A stretch of 64,000 bases of DNA from Betaproteobacteria bacterium SCN2 (GCA_008923285.1 WBSG01000011.1:1-64000), one strand, 5' to 3'. Counted from the first letter of the stretch, positions 10,787-20,127 are shown. Program-made: numbers and translations. Notes: a model not told the origin generated them from the letters alone.

Positions 10787-12058
10787 ATGACCGCACAAGC
10801 CGCCGCCCCCCGGATGCACGCCAGCCCGCTGGGCCGGCTGTTCTGGCTGAGGAATTTCATGCTCGCCGGATTGCTGCTGCTGATGCTGTGGTCCGAGTGG
10901 TCCATCGGCGTCAGGCTGCCGTGGCTGGCCATGGGCGCCACCCTGCTGCTGCTGGCGGCGCTGAACGCCTTCACCGCCCTGCGCCTGCGCCAGCCTGCGC
11001 CGGCGCGCGCGCCGGAAATCCTCATGCACCTGCTGGCCGACCTGGCCGGCCTCACCGTGCTGCTGCTGTATACCGGCGGCTGGGCCAATCCCTTCGTCTC
11101 GCTCTTGCTGCTGCCGGTGGTGATGGCCGCGCTGCTGCTGCCGGCGGCGACGGCCTGGCTCGCCGGCGCGCTCTCCATCGGCGCCTACAGCCTGGTCGCC
11201 TACGTCAACGTGCCGCTCAACATCCCACCGGAAAAGGCCTTCTACCTGCACGTTTCCGGCATGTGGTTCACCTTCGCCGCCAGTGTGATCGTCGTGGTGT
11301 TCATGGTGCTCAAGCTGCGCACCCAGATCGCCGAGCGCGAGCGCGAGCTCGCCGCCTTCCGCGAGGAAAACCTGCGCAACGAGCAGGTGGTGGCGGTGGC
11401 GCTCACCGCTGCCGGCGCCGCGCACGAACTCGGCACGCCGCTCAACACCCTGGCCCTGCTGAACGAAAGCCTGCTCGCCGGCGCCGACGACAAGAACCGC
11501 GAAGACCTGGCGCTGATGCGCACGCAGATCGAACGCTGCCGCACCCTGCTGCACGAGCTTTCACGCAGCGCGCAGTCCGCCGCCGGCGAGGCTGTCGCCG
11601 CCGACACCTACCTCATGCGCCTGGCCGAGGAATGGCGCCTGCTGCGCCCCGCCGTCGAAGTCGAAGCCGTGTGGACCGATGAGAAAAGCGCGCCGTCCAT
11701 CCAGCCGCCGGCGAGCCTCAGCCAGTCGCTCATCAACCTCTTGAACAACGCCGCCGACGCCGCGCCCGGCACCGTGCGTATCGAAGGCAGGATCGCTGAC
11801 GGTGGCCTGCAGATCGACATTCTCGACAACGGCCCCGGCCCCGCGCCGGCCCTGCGCGCCATGGCCGAGCCCGGCCGCTCCAGCAAGGGTGGGCTCGGCC
11901 TCGGCCTGTTCCTCAGCAACGCCAGCATCGAAAACCTCGGCGGCCACGTCACGCTGTCCGAGCGCGAACGCGGCGGCGCCTGCGTGTCGGTGTGGCTGCC
12001 GCTGCGCGGCCTGCAGGCAGCGCCGAGCCGTCCAGCACAGCCGGAGTTGAACAAATGA
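10787..12058 (+). CDS. regB: RegB/PrrB-type redox sensor histidine kinase
   Basis: 423 residues with six predicted membrane spans in the first about 180, including the GGWANPF segment (97-103) that matches the quinone-sensing GGxxNPF motif of RegB. The H-box is AHELGTPLNTL with His213. Cys251 in QIERCRTLL lies 38 residues later, close to the 40-residue spacing of His225 and redox Cys265 in Rhodobacter RegB. The HATPase domain ends with GGLGLGLFLS. Such kinases sense quinone/redox state and control respiration or energy genes. TAAAAT at 10775-10780 lies six bases before the ATG, with no Shine-Dalgarno. The frame overlaps regA by four bases. Confidence 0.9.
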   Translation: MTAQAAAPRMHASPLGRLFWLRNFMLAGLLLLMLWSEWSIGVRLPWLAMGATLLLLAALNAFTALRLRQPAPARAPEILMHLLADLAGLTVLLLYTGGWANPFVSLLLLPVVMAALLLPAATAWLAGALSIGAYSLVAYVNVPLNIPPEKAFYLHVSGMWFTFAASVIVVVFMVLKLRTQIAERERELAAFREENLRNEQVVAVALTAAGAAHELGTPLNTLALLNESLLAGADDKNREDLALMRTQIERCRTLLHELSRSAQSAAGEAVAADTYLMRLAEEWRLLRPAVEVEAVWTDEKSAPSIQPPASLSQSLINLLNNAADAAPGTVRIEGRIADGGLQIDILDNGPGPAPALRAMAEPGRSSKGGLGLGLFLSNASIENLGGHVTLSERERGGACVSVWLPLRGLQAAPSRPAQPELNK

Positions 12059-12597
12059 TGAGCGTGGCGCTTTCCCCGCTATTGATCGTGGAAGACGACG
12101 AAGTCTTCGCCCGCGTGCTGGCCAGGTCGCTGGCCGCGCACAAGCTCGACGTGCACGTCGCCCGCAACGGCGCAGACGCGCTCGCGCTGGCCAAGGATCA
12201 ACGCTTCGCCGCCGCCGTGCTGGATTTGAAACTGGAAGGCGAAACCAGCCTCGCGCTGATTCCGCAACTGCAGGCGATCAACCCCACCATGCGCATTCTC
12301 ATGCTCACCGGCTACGCCAGCATCCAGACCGCCGTCGAAGCCACCAAGCTCGGCGCCACCAACTACCTGCCCAAGCCCGCCGGCGTCGCCGAAATCCTCT
12401 CCGCCCTGCAAAGCGACCAGCCCAACCCCGACCTCCCCGTCGCGGAACAGCCGCTATCGGTCGACCGCCTGGAATGGGAACACATCCAGCGCGTGCTCGC
12501 CGAGTACGATGGCAACATCTCCGCCACCGCAAGGGCGTTGAACATGCATCGCAGGACGTTGCAGAGGAAGTTGGGGAAGAAGCCGGTTAAACACTAA
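12055..12597 (+). CDS. regA: RegA/PrrA/ActR-type response regulator
   Basis: 180 residues: a receiver domain (EDDE at 13-16, Asp57 in VLDLKLEG), then a short linker and a Fis-type helix-turn-helix, NISATARALNMHRRTLQRKL. This small receiver-plus-Fis layout defines the RegA/PrrA/ActR family. The ATG at 12055 overlaps the regB stop (ATGA), showing translational coupling. The family regulates respiratory and redox functions globally; targets here are not visible. Confidence 0.92.
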   Translation: MMSVALSPLLIVEDDEVFARVLARSLAAHKLDVHVARNGADALALAKDQRFAAAVLDLKLEGETSLALIPQLQAINPTMRILMLTGYASIQTAVEATKLGATNYLPKPAGVAEILSALQSDQPNPDLPVAEQPLSVDRLEWEHIQRVLAEYDGNISATARALNMHRRTLQRKLGKKPVKH

Positions 12598-12746
12598 AGC
12601 GGCTTTAATCAGTCAGAAGCGGACCTATAGGAAGACCAGCTTATATGCCCAGTCTTAGATGGAAAGCAGCTATTCGACCAAACTAAAAAACATATCGAAC
12701 CTGCCCCCTTTAACTCGTCTCATGCAAGCTAAATTTGGACTGCCAC

Positions 12747-13712
12747 ATGCAAGAACAGCAAAAGTTCCAGCTATCTTTATCCAGCATATTTTTCCCAACA
12801 CATGAGAAAAAGCTGAAGAAGTTTAAAGACGCCAATCGTCAGCTTGCGTACTACACAAGTTCGGATACCGCCGTCAAAGTAATAGAGTCACAAACTTTGT
12901 GGCTCAGAAATACTGGTGTGATGAACGATCGAAGTGAGGTCATACACGGAGCAAAACTATTATTTGGCGCCCTAAAAAGAGAGCCCAGGAACGAATTCTT
13001 GAAGGCTCTAGAAGAATGCTTTCCGGGGATATCGACTGAATTCATGGAAATGGCTCAGAATTGGCTACCATTGATTCTCGGCGATACATTCATAGCATCA
13101 TTTTCTGAGCACCCAGCAACTCAGAAGGAAAATGATTATGGTCGCTTGTCTATGTGGCGAGCGTATGGAGCCCCAAATGGGGTTGCCCTAATTTTGAATC
13201 CAGACGCCATTTTCCAGGATTATGGGAATACTGGTGCCTACATTAGCTCGGTTGAGTACATGGATGACACCGAGGTAGACCAAGCTTTCCTTGAAATCGC
13301 GAACAACATCCGGAAAAACAAGAAACTCCTTCAGTCCTTTGATCGAGATGAAATACGCGAGTTTAGTTTTAGAGCTTTGCGATATGCTGCCGTCTGCCTG
13401 AAGCACCCGGCTTTCCATGAAGAATTAGAGTGGCGTTTGGTGGCATCAACGTCTCTTTATACTGGCAATCTTGTCACCCAAAGTATTGAGTCAATAGGCG
13501 GAGTTCCTCAACTTGTACTCAAATTGTCGTTGCAGGCAGCGAACTCAGATTTAAATCTGAAGAATCTTGTCAAAGAAGTATTGCTAGGCCCATGCGCCTA
13601 TCCAGAAGTTATTGAGCGAGCTTTGTGGGAAGCCATGACCAAGGCTGGTTTCGAGAATCCACAAGCAATGACCAGACGGACTAACATCCCACTTCGTCCA
13701 AACCAGCGATAG
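12747..13712 (+). CDS. DUF2971-family protein on low-GC DNA
   Basis: 321 residues from ATG 12747 (a TTG at 12735 would add four). It contains LRNTGVMNDRSEVIHGA, FIASFSEHP, DYGRLSMWRAYG and EELEWRLVAS, the pattern I associate with DUF2971, a family of unknown biochemistry often seen in accessory and defence-like regions. Base composition drops sharply here (AT-rich codons, around 45% GC by eye) compared with the roughly 65% around it, and the preceding 140 bases are also AT-rich, so it looks horizontally acquired. No mobility gene, tRNA or direct repeat was found beside it, and there is no good Shine-Dalgarno. Confidence 0.65.
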   Translation: MQEQQKFQLSLSSIFFPTHEKKLKKFKDANRQLAYYTSSDTAVKVIESQTLWLRNTGVMNDRSEVIHGAKLLFGALKREPRNEFLKALEECFPGISTEFMEMAQNWLPLILGDTFIASFSEHPATQKENDYGRLSMWRAYGAPNGVALILNPDAIFQDYGNTGAYISSVEYMDDTEVDQAFLEIANNIRKNKKLLQSFDRDEIREFSFRALRYAAVCLKHPAFHEELEWRLVASTSLYTGNLVTQSIESIGGVPQLVLKLSLQAANSDLNLKNLVKEVLLGPCAYPEVIERALWEAMTKAGFENPQAMTRRTNIPLRPNQR

Positions 13713-13751
13713 CTGGAGTTAATTATTTGGATGGGGAAACCAAGCAGTAGG

Positions 13752-16028
13752 TCAGAACTTCACATTCACCCCCACATATACCGACCGCCCCATGCCCGGC
13801 ACGGCCGTACCCCATTGCGGGTAGTTGCCGACCGGCGGGTTGATGGCCATGGTCGTGCCCTGGCCGAGGTAGGCGCCGCCGAGCGGCAGGGAATAGAACC
13901 TGTCGAACAGGTTTTCGACGCCGATGTCCAGCCGCACCTGTTTCCATTCGTAGCTGCTACGCAGGTTGAACAGGCTGTAGCCGTCGGTTTCAATTTCGTT
14001 GCGCACTTCCGACACGTCGTCCTTGGCGGCGACGAACTGGCCTTCGACGGTGTTGCTCCAGCGCCCCCATTTTTGCGTGAGCGCGAGTTTGGCGTTGAGC
14101 GGCATGATGTTGTAGAGGTCGTCGCCGGTGTCGCGGTTTTCGCCGCGGACGTAGTTCAAGACACCACTCAAGCTGAAATCGCCGTAGCCTTGCGTGCGGG
14201 CGACGAGCGCCTTGCCGGAGACGTCGACGCCGTAGAGCCGGGCCGACTGGTTGACGTACTGCAGCACGTTGAACTTGTCGGGCGTGCAGGTGGTGCCCGG
14301 CAGGCAGCGCGCGTCGATGAAGTCGCGGACGTGGCTGTAGAACGGCGATACACGCAGGTTCCAGGTCTTGGCGCCGGCGTCGTGCCAGTCGGCGGCAAGG
14401 CTCAGGGTATGGGCGACTTCGGGCTTGAGGTCGATGTCGCCGACATAGCCGTTGCCGTCGCCGACGTAGTTGTTCATCACCGCAGCCATGGACCAGGTGG
14501 ACCAGGTGTAGCGCTCGTAGAGGCTGGGCGAGCGGGTCTTTTGCGCAATGCCGGCTTCAAAGGTCTGCGTGGCGTCCGGGGTATAGCGCGCCAGCGCGCT
14601 CATGTCCCAGTTGCGGTCGGTCTTGTCATGGCTTTGCCCATTGAAGGCGGCGGCATCGGCGAGCTGGTTGCCCATGCACATGCCGCCGGTGCAGTAGCCG
14701 TTCACGTCGCCGGCGTCCATCTTCACGGTTTCGTGGCGCAGGCCCAGCACGCTGGTCCACTGCGCGCTGTGGCGCGCTTCCCATTCGCCGAACACGGCGT
14801 AGCGGTCGCGCTCGCCGTCCCGGATGTTCCAGAAGGTGTTGGGCCACATGCCTGCGCCGGAGGGCGGCCACCAGTCGTCGAGGCGGTAGGCCTGGAATTC
14901 TGCGCCGACCTTGAGCAGGTCGCGCGCGTTGAGCACGATGTCGGCGCCGAGCGAAACCCCGGTGTTCTTGCCGTCGGTGTACATGGGCATGCCTTCGGCG
15001 CAACTTGCACTGATGGGCGAACAGGACGCGCCGTTCTGCGCGCCCGACCCGCCGGAAGCGCTGCCGTACCAGAAGCGCTTGTCCTCGCCGAAGTCCATTT
15101 CGTGCCGGGTGTGCTCGTAATACGCGCGCGCCTTTAGCGTGCCCCACGCTTCCTTGCCGGTGTATGCCAGGCTGAACTGGTCGCTGACGTTGTCGGTCAT
15201 GTCCATGCGCTGGTTGGGATAGTTTTCAAACGGGATGTGCTGGCGGCCGTACTTGAATTCGACGAGATCAGTATCGCCCTTCCACGCCAGGGTGACGGAC
15301 TGGTTGACGGCCTTGTAGGCGGTGGAACCGACTTCGTCTCGATCCAGCGTATGCCCGGCGCGCCCGGTGAAGGCGTAGGTCTTGAAGTCGTCGCCCGCAG
15401 TGTAGTTGTCCGACTGCGCGCTGGAGCCGGTGTAGTTGAAGCTGAACTGCTCGCTCGCCACGGTGGCGGAAAGATGGCCGCCGAAGGCGTTGCCGTTGCT
15501 GCGGTAAAACAGGCCGGCCTCGCCTTTCAGCAGCGAACCCTGGCCGGATCTGGCGAACTCGGGCTCGGCCGATTCCACCACGATGCTGCCGCCGATGCTG
15601 TCGCCGCCGACGCTGACCGGGCTCGCGCCGCTGTAGACCTTGGCGCTCGCTACAGCGCCGGGGTCGATGTAGGAAAGCGGCGAGTTCATGTGGTTGGGGC
15701 AGGCGGCGATGAGGTCCATGCCGTCGACCTTGATGCGCAGGCGGTCGTCGGCCAGGCCGCGGATCGAGGGCAGGCTGGACACGCCGCCGGCACCGTACAG
15801 GCTCACGCCCGGCACGTCGCGCAGCAGGCTGGCGGTGTCGCTGGTGGCGGAGCGCAGGTCTTGCAGCGCAGCGGCATCCAGCTTCGATTCGCTCGGCGAC
15901 ACCGGCGCGGCGCCGGACTTCGCCGCCTTGACGACGACTTCCGGCAGGACCACCGCATCTTCTGCAGCGAGAACGGAAAAAGGCAGCGCGGCGATCGCCG
16001 CCGACAGCGTGGCGAGTTTGAAAAACAC
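13752..16028 (-). CDS. oprC: TonB-dependent copper receptor, NosA/OprC type
   Basis: 758 residues from GTG 16028, chosen because GGAG lies upstream and a signal peptide follows directly (KLATLSAAIAALPFSVLAA). It has a plug domain (LPEVVVKAA, DVPGVSLYGAGGVSSLPSIRGL) and a 22-strand-type barrel ending in aromatic VGVNVKF. The segment IAACPNHMNSPLSYID carries Cys110 and Met114, matching the CxxxM copper site of OprC. His309-x-Met311 (RHEMDFG) fits its second ligand pair. It likely imports copper across the outer membrane, perhaps for copper enzymes. It is a single gene; the residue equivalence is from memory of the family. Confidence 0.82.
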   Translation of the reverse strand: MFFKLATLSAAIAALPFSVLAAEDAVVLPEVVVKAAKSGAAPVSPSESKLDAAALQDLRSATSDTASLLRDVPGVSLYGAGGVSSLPSIRGLADDRLRIKVDGMDLIAACPNHMNSPLSYIDPGAVASAKVYSGASPVSVGGDSIGGSIVVESAEPEFARSGQGSLLKGEAGLFYRSNGNAFGGHLSATVASEQFSFNYTGSSAQSDNYTAGDDFKTYAFTGRAGHTLDRDEVGSTAYKAVNQSVTLAWKGDTDLVEFKYGRQHIPFENYPNQRMDMTDNVSDQFSLAYTGKEAWGTLKARAYYEHTRHEMDFGEDKRFWYGSASGGSGAQNGASCSPISASCAEGMPMYTDGKNTGVSLGADIVLNARDLLKVGAEFQAYRLDDWWPPSGAGMWPNTFWNIRDGERDRYAVFGEWEARHSAQWTSVLGLRHETVKMDAGDVNGYCTGGMCMGNQLADAAAFNGQSHDKTDRNWDMSALARYTPDATQTFEAGIAQKTRSPSLYERYTWSTWSMAAVMNNYVGDGNGYVGDIDLKPEVAHTLSLAADWHDAGAKTWNLRVSPFYSHVRDFIDARCLPGTTCTPDKFNVLQYVNQSARLYGVDVSGKALVARTQGYGDFSLSGVLNYVRGENRDTGDDLYNIMPLNAKLALTQKWGRWSNTVEGQFVAAKDDVSEVRNEIETDGYSLFNLRSSYEWKQVRLDIGVENLFDRFYSLPLGGAYLGQGTTMAINPPVGNYPQWGTAVPGMGRSVYVGVNVKF

Positions 16029-16216
16029 GGGAGGCTCCGCAAGATTTTTGATGCAGGGGATTCTACGAAGAAGCGCACAGCGCAAGCTGCGACAAGATGT
16101 CGCGCCATTCGCGGGGCCGCGTTTGCGGAAACGTTCGGCGCTGCCGGCATGCACGATGGCGCCATGATTGATTAATATAGCCAGCGTAAAGGATCGATAA
16201 TCGCGAGCGCTCCCAG

Positions 16217-17080
16217 GTGGAGAACAACAAACAAACCAAAGTGACGGCCCTGGTGCCTGCCTACCAGGCTGCGGAATTCATCCAGCCCACGCTGGACTCG
16301 CTGTCTGCGCAGACGCGCGGCAATTTCGACGTCATCATCTCCGTCGACCTGTGCGAGGACGACACCCATGCCATCTGCCAGGCCCACGCCAGGCGCGACC
16401 CGCGCTTCCGGGTCATCTGCCAGGACCGGCGCATGGGCTATGTGGGCAACTGCAACTTCCTGCTCGGCGAGGCCGATGCGGACTATGTGCTGTTCGCCTT
16501 CCACGACGACCTCCTGGCGCCGGCCTATGTCGAAAAGCTGTGCGACGTGCTGGACAATCGCCCCGAGGCGATCCTGAGTTTCTCCGACCTGCTGCTGACG
16601 GATGTCGATGGCACCCGCAAAAACCTGGCTTTCACCGAGCTGGAGGGCATCCGCGACCCGGTGCTTCGCGGCCTGACCATGCTGAGAAAGGGCGTGCACT
16701 GGTGGATACCGAATCGGGGTGTTTTCCGCCTGCAGGAGTCGAGGAAAATCCGGGGCATAAAAACCCACGGCGCCGGGGAATTCTCCGCGGACAAGCCATG
16801 GCTGTTCCACATGAGCCTGCTCGGGGAATTCGCGCGCGTCCCGGAGACGCTGTGCCACAAGTTCTTCAAGCCCGGCAGCATCACTAAAGGCTGGTCCTTT
16901 ACCCGGGAGCAGCAATACGAGGTGGCGGCGGCCTGCATGCGCGAACTGTGGAACTCGCCGCTGTCGACCGACCAGAAGATCCGGCTGGCTTCGCCCCTGA
17001 TCGAGCGCATGGAAAGCCTCGGGCGCAAGATCCATGGCCAGCCCGTCCCGCTCATCGAACGGCTGTTGAAGCGATGGTAG
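16217..17080 (+). CDS. Family 2 glycosyltransferase
   Basis: 287 residues starting at GTG (AGGTGG context). The N-terminus VTALVPAYQAAEFIQPTLDSL is the GT-A nucleotide-sugar fold, with SVDLCEDDT and FAFHDDLLAPAYV supplying the acidic metal/nucleotide-binding positions. No membrane span is seen. It is the first of three overlapping genes (GT2, cupin, FAD oxidoreductase), suggesting synthesis or decoration of a surface glycan. The donor sugar is not predictable. The next gene overlaps its stop by seven bases. Confidence 0.85.
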   Translation: MENNKQTKVTALVPAYQAAEFIQPTLDSLSAQTRGNFDVIISVDLCEDDTHAICQAHARRDPRFRVICQDRRMGYVGNCNFLLGEADADYVLFAFHDDLLAPAYVEKLCDVLDNRPEAILSFSDLLLTDVDGTRKNLAFTELEGIRDPVLRGLTMLRKGVHWWIPNRGVFRLQESRKIRGIKTHGAGEFSADKPWLFHMSLLGEFARVPETLCHKFFKPGSITKGWSFTREQQYEVAAACMRELWNSPLSTDQKIRLASPLIERMESLGRKIHGQPVPLIERLLKRW

Positions 17081-17484
17081 GCAAGCAGGAACATTCCAGG
17101 GAGTTCTTCGGCGGCCACGCCCGGCTGGTCGCCTGCCCCGGCCACGCCGACGAGCGCGGCATGCTGACGCCTTTCGCCTTCGACCAGCTGCCGTTCGCAC
17201 CCTGCCGCGCCTTCACCGTCAGCGGCACGCCGGCCGGCGGCGTGCGCGGCGGCCATGGACACCGTGCCGGCATGCAGCTGCTGGTCTGCCTGCACGGCCG
17301 CATCGAGGTGCTGATGCGCCATCAGGGCGAGGAAGCCGCATTGACGCTGGAATCCGCTGCGCACGGCCTGCTGGTCGGCGCCAACGTCTGGTGCCAGCAA
17401 CGCTATGTGACGGCAGGGTCGGTCCTGCTGGTCTTCGCCAGCGAGCCGTACGATCCCGCGTCCTACATCCGGGAGCCGGCATGA
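17074..17484 (+). CDS. FdtA/QdtA-like cupin (sugar ketoisomerase family)
   Basis: 136 residues. It contains GMLTPFAFDQLPFAPCRAF, the metal-site-like GGHGHRAGMQLLVCLHG, GLLVGANVWCQQ, and a C-terminal VFASEPYDPASYI. This is the WxcM/FdtA cupin pattern, whose members isomerise dTDP-4-keto-6-deoxyhexoses between 3- and 4-keto forms. The ATG lies inside the end of the GT2 gene and its stop overlaps the next ATG (ATGA). No rmlA/rmlB or aminotransferase is present, so the usual sugar pathway must be encoded elsewhere or the role differs. Confidence 0.75.
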   Translation: MVGKQEHSREFFGGHARLVACPGHADERGMLTPFAFDQLPFAPCRAFTVSGTPAGGVRGGHGHRAGMQLLVCLHGRIEVLMRHQGEEAALTLESAAHGLLVGANVWCQQRYVTAGSVLLVFASEPYDPASYIREPA

Positions 17485-18695
17485 AGGCTCGCCGCATCGC
17501 CGTGCTCGGCGCCGGCATCATGGGCAGTTCGGCGGCGCTGTTGCTGGCGCGGCGCGGCCATCAGGTGGACCTGTTCGACGCCGCGGCTGAACCCTTCTCT
17601 GCCGCCAGCCGCTGGAACGAGGGCAAGATCCATCTCGGCTTCATCTACAGCGCCGACCCTTCGCTGCAGACCGCCCGCCGGGTGCTGCCGGGCGGCCTCG
17701 CCTTCAGGCCGCTGCTGGAAAACCTCATCGGCTGCCGGATCGGCGACTGCACCACGCCGACGGATGACCTCTTTCTCTGCCACCGGCATTCGGTGGTCGA
17801 CGCGGATGCGATGCACGGCTACCTGCAGGCAGTGGCTGCGCTGGTGCGCCAGCATCCCGATGCCGGCCAGTATCTGGCGGACGCTTCCGCCTGCCGCGTG
17901 GAACGCCTGACTGCGCGCGAACTCGCCGCCGTCACCGATTCGCCGGACATCCTTGCCGGCTTCCGCGTGCCTGAACGCTCGGTGGCGACGAACTGGGTCG
18001 CCGATCGCTACGTCGAGGCCCTGGCGGCCGAACCGCGCATTGCCCGGCACCTGGGCGTCCATATCGCCTCGGTGGCGCGCGACGATGCCGTCCGCAGCGG
18101 CGAAAGCTGGCACGTCGAATCCAGCCATGGCAGGCACGGCCGCTACGACTACATCATCAACGCGTTGTGGAACGGCAGGATGGCGGTGGATGCCACGGCC
18201 GGATTGCCGCCAGCGGGCAAATGGTCGAACCGCTACCGGCTTTCGCTTTTCGCGAGGACGACGACGGCCGTGGCCGCGCCCAGCGCGATCATCGCCACCG
18301 GCCCCTTCGGCGACATCAAGAACTACAACGGCCGCGACTTCTACCTGTCGTGGTATCCCAGCGGATTGATGATGGACAGCTCGCTGGTGTCGCCGCCCGA
18401 GCCGCCGGTTCTGGACGAAGCCGCGGTGCGGGAAAAAACGCATTCCATTTTTCAGCGGCTGACCGAGCTGCTGCCGCAAGTCGGCGACATCCGCCAGCAT
18501 ATCGAGCAAGTGTCGCTGCGCGGCGGCTGGGTGTTCGCGGCCGGCCAGGGGCAGCTGTCCGACCCCCGTTCCACCCTGCATCGGCGCAGTGATTACGGCA
18601 TCACCGCAAAGGGCAGCTTCATCTCGGTGGACACGGGCAAATACGCCCACGCACCCTTGCTCGCGCACGCCCTCGTCGAGGACTTCGGCCTCTGA
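17481..18695 (+). CDS. FAD-dependent oxidoreductase (DAO/amine-oxidase-like)
   Basis: 404 residues. The N-terminal RIAVLGAGIMGSSAALLLA is a GxGxxG dinucleotide fold with Asp at the end of strand two (VDLFDAA). FSAASRWNEGKIHLGFIY follows, then a DAO-like body and a C-terminal GSFISVDTGKYAHAPLLA. The substrate is unknown. Tight coupling to a glycosyltransferase and a sugar-isomerase-like cupin suggests oxidation of a sugar or glycan component, but that is inference. Confidence 0.7.
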   Translation: MKARRIAVLGAGIMGSSAALLLARRGHQVDLFDAAAEPFSAASRWNEGKIHLGFIYSADPSLQTARRVLPGGLAFRPLLENLIGCRIGDCTTPTDDLFLCHRHSVVDADAMHGYLQAVAALVRQHPDAGQYLADASACRVERLTARELAAVTDSPDILAGFRVPERSVATNWVADRYVEALAAEPRIARHLGVHIASVARDDAVRSGESWHVESSHGRHGRYDYIINALWNGRMAVDATAGLPPAGKWSNRYRLSLFARTTTAVAAPSAIIATGPFGDIKNYNGRDFYLSWYPSGLMMDSSLVSPPEPPVLDEAAVREKTHSIFQRLTELLPQVGDIRQHIEQVSLRGGWVFAAGQGQLSDPRSTLHRRSDYGITAKGSFISVDTGKYAHAPLLAHALVEDFGL

Positions 18696-18716
18696 CCGGG
18701 CCGCTGCGGCTGCCCG

Positions 18717-18722
18717 TATAAT
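18717..18722 (+). promoter_or_regulatory. -10 box (TATAAT) for mpl
   Basis: TATAAT lies 28 bases before the mpl ATG in the gap after the oxidoreductase gene. No clear -35 is seen. Confidence 0.45.
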
Positions 18723-18750
18723 TGCGCTTTTCCAAGCCTTTGCGCATGTC

Positions 18751-20127
18751 ATGCACATCCACATTCTGGGCATTTGCGGCACCTTCATGGGCGGCATCGC
18801 CGCCATCGCCAGAGAAGCCGGCCACACCGTCACCGGCTGCGACGCCAACGTCTACCCGCCCATGTCCGACCAGCTGCGCGCGCTGGGCATCGACCTCATC
18901 GAAGGCTTCGACGCCGACCAGGTCAAGCTGAATCCTGACATCTACGTCGTCGGCAACATGGTGTCGCGCGGCAAGCAGCCGCTGATGGAGGAAATCCTCA
19001 ACCGCGGCCTGCCCTACACTTCCGGCCCGCAGTGGCTGGCGGACAACGTCCTGCGCGACAAGTGGGTGCTGGCGGCCGCCGGCACCCACGGCAAGACCAC
19101 CACTTCGTCGATGCTGGCCTGGATCCTGGAACACGCCGGCATGCAGCCGGGCTTCCTCATCGGCGGCGTGCCGGCCAATTTCGATTTCTCCGCGCGCCTG
19201 GGCGAAACGCCCTTCTTCGTGATCGAAGCCGACGAGTACGACACCGCCTTCTTCGACAAGCGCTCCAAGTTCGTGCATTACCGGCCGCGCACGGCCATCC
19301 TCAACAACCTCGAATTCGACCACGCCGACATCTTCGCCGACCTCGCCGCCATCGAGACCCAGTTCCACCACCTGGTGCGCACCGTGCCGGGCAACGGCCT
19401 CGTCATCGCCAACAGCGGCGAGGAAAGCCTTGACCGCGTATTGAACAGAGGCTGCTGGTCGCCGGTGGAAAAATTCGGTGCTTCAGGCTGGACGTCAAAA
19501 GGCAGCGACAGCGATTTCGAGGTGCTGCTCGACGGCAAGAAGCAGGGCCGCGTGCAATGGGCGCTGCTCGGCGAGCACAACCGCATGAACGCGCTCGCCG
19601 CCATCGCCGCCGCGCGCCATGCCGGCGTGGCGCCTGCCGTTGCCTGCGAGGCGCTGGGTGAATTCAAGAACGTCAAGCGGCGCATGGAAGTTAAGGGCGT
19701 GGTCAACGGCGTCACCGTCTACGACGACTTCGCCCACCACCCCACCGCCATCGCCACCACCGTCGCCGGACTGCGCGCCAAGGTCGGCACGCAGGCGCGC
19801 ATCCTCGCCGTGCTGGAGCCGCGTTCCAACACCATGAAGATGGGCACGCTGAAGAACCAGCTGCCCGGGAGCCTCAAGGGCGTGGAGGAGATTTTCGTCT
19901 ACACCCATGATCTGGGATGGGATGCGCAGGCCGTGTTCAGCCGGCAGCAGGTGGCTGCGCACCTGCACGAGGACCTCGCAAGCCTGGTTCAGGCGGTGGC
20001 GCACGCCGCCCGCCCGGGCGACTACATCCTGGCCATGAGCAACGGCGCCTTCGGCGGCATTCATCAAAAACTGCTGGATGCGCTGGCATCACCGCAGACG
20101 TCCTCGCCCGGCGGCGAGCGGCACTAG
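18751..20127 (+). CDS. mpl: Murein peptide ligase Mpl
   Basis: 458 residues, a Mur-ligase family member starting MHIHILGICGTFMGG, with the ATP loop GTHGKTTTSSMLAW, EADEYDTAFFDKRSKFVHY and DDFAHHPTAIATT. This pattern distinguishes Mpl from MurC. Mpl joins the recycled tripeptide L-Ala-gamma-D-Glu-meso-DAP to UDP-MurNAc in the cytoplasm, returning it to peptidoglycan synthesis. Length matches the family. The ATG at 18751 is preceded by another possible in-frame region that lacks Mur homology, so I start here. Confidence 0.93.
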   Translation: MHIHILGICGTFMGGIAAIAREAGHTVTGCDANVYPPMSDQLRALGIDLIEGFDADQVKLNPDIYVVGNMVSRGKQPLMEEILNRGLPYTSGPQWLADNVLRDKWVLAAAGTHGKTTTSSMLAWILEHAGMQPGFLIGGVPANFDFSARLGETPFFVIEADEYDTAFFDKRSKFVHYRPRTAILNNLEFDHADIFADLAAIETQFHHLVRTVPGNGLVIANSGEESLDRVLNRGCWSPVEKFGASGWTSKGSDSDFEVLLDGKKQGRVQWALLGEHNRMNALAAIAAARHAGVAPAVACEALGEFKNVKRRMEVKGVVNGVTVYDDFAHHPTAIATTVAGLRAKVGTQARILAVLEPRSNTMKMGTLKNQLPGSLKGVEEIFVYTHDLGWDAQAVFSRQQVAAHLHEDLASLVQAVAHAARPGDYILAMSNGAFGGIHQKLLDALASPQTSSPGGERH

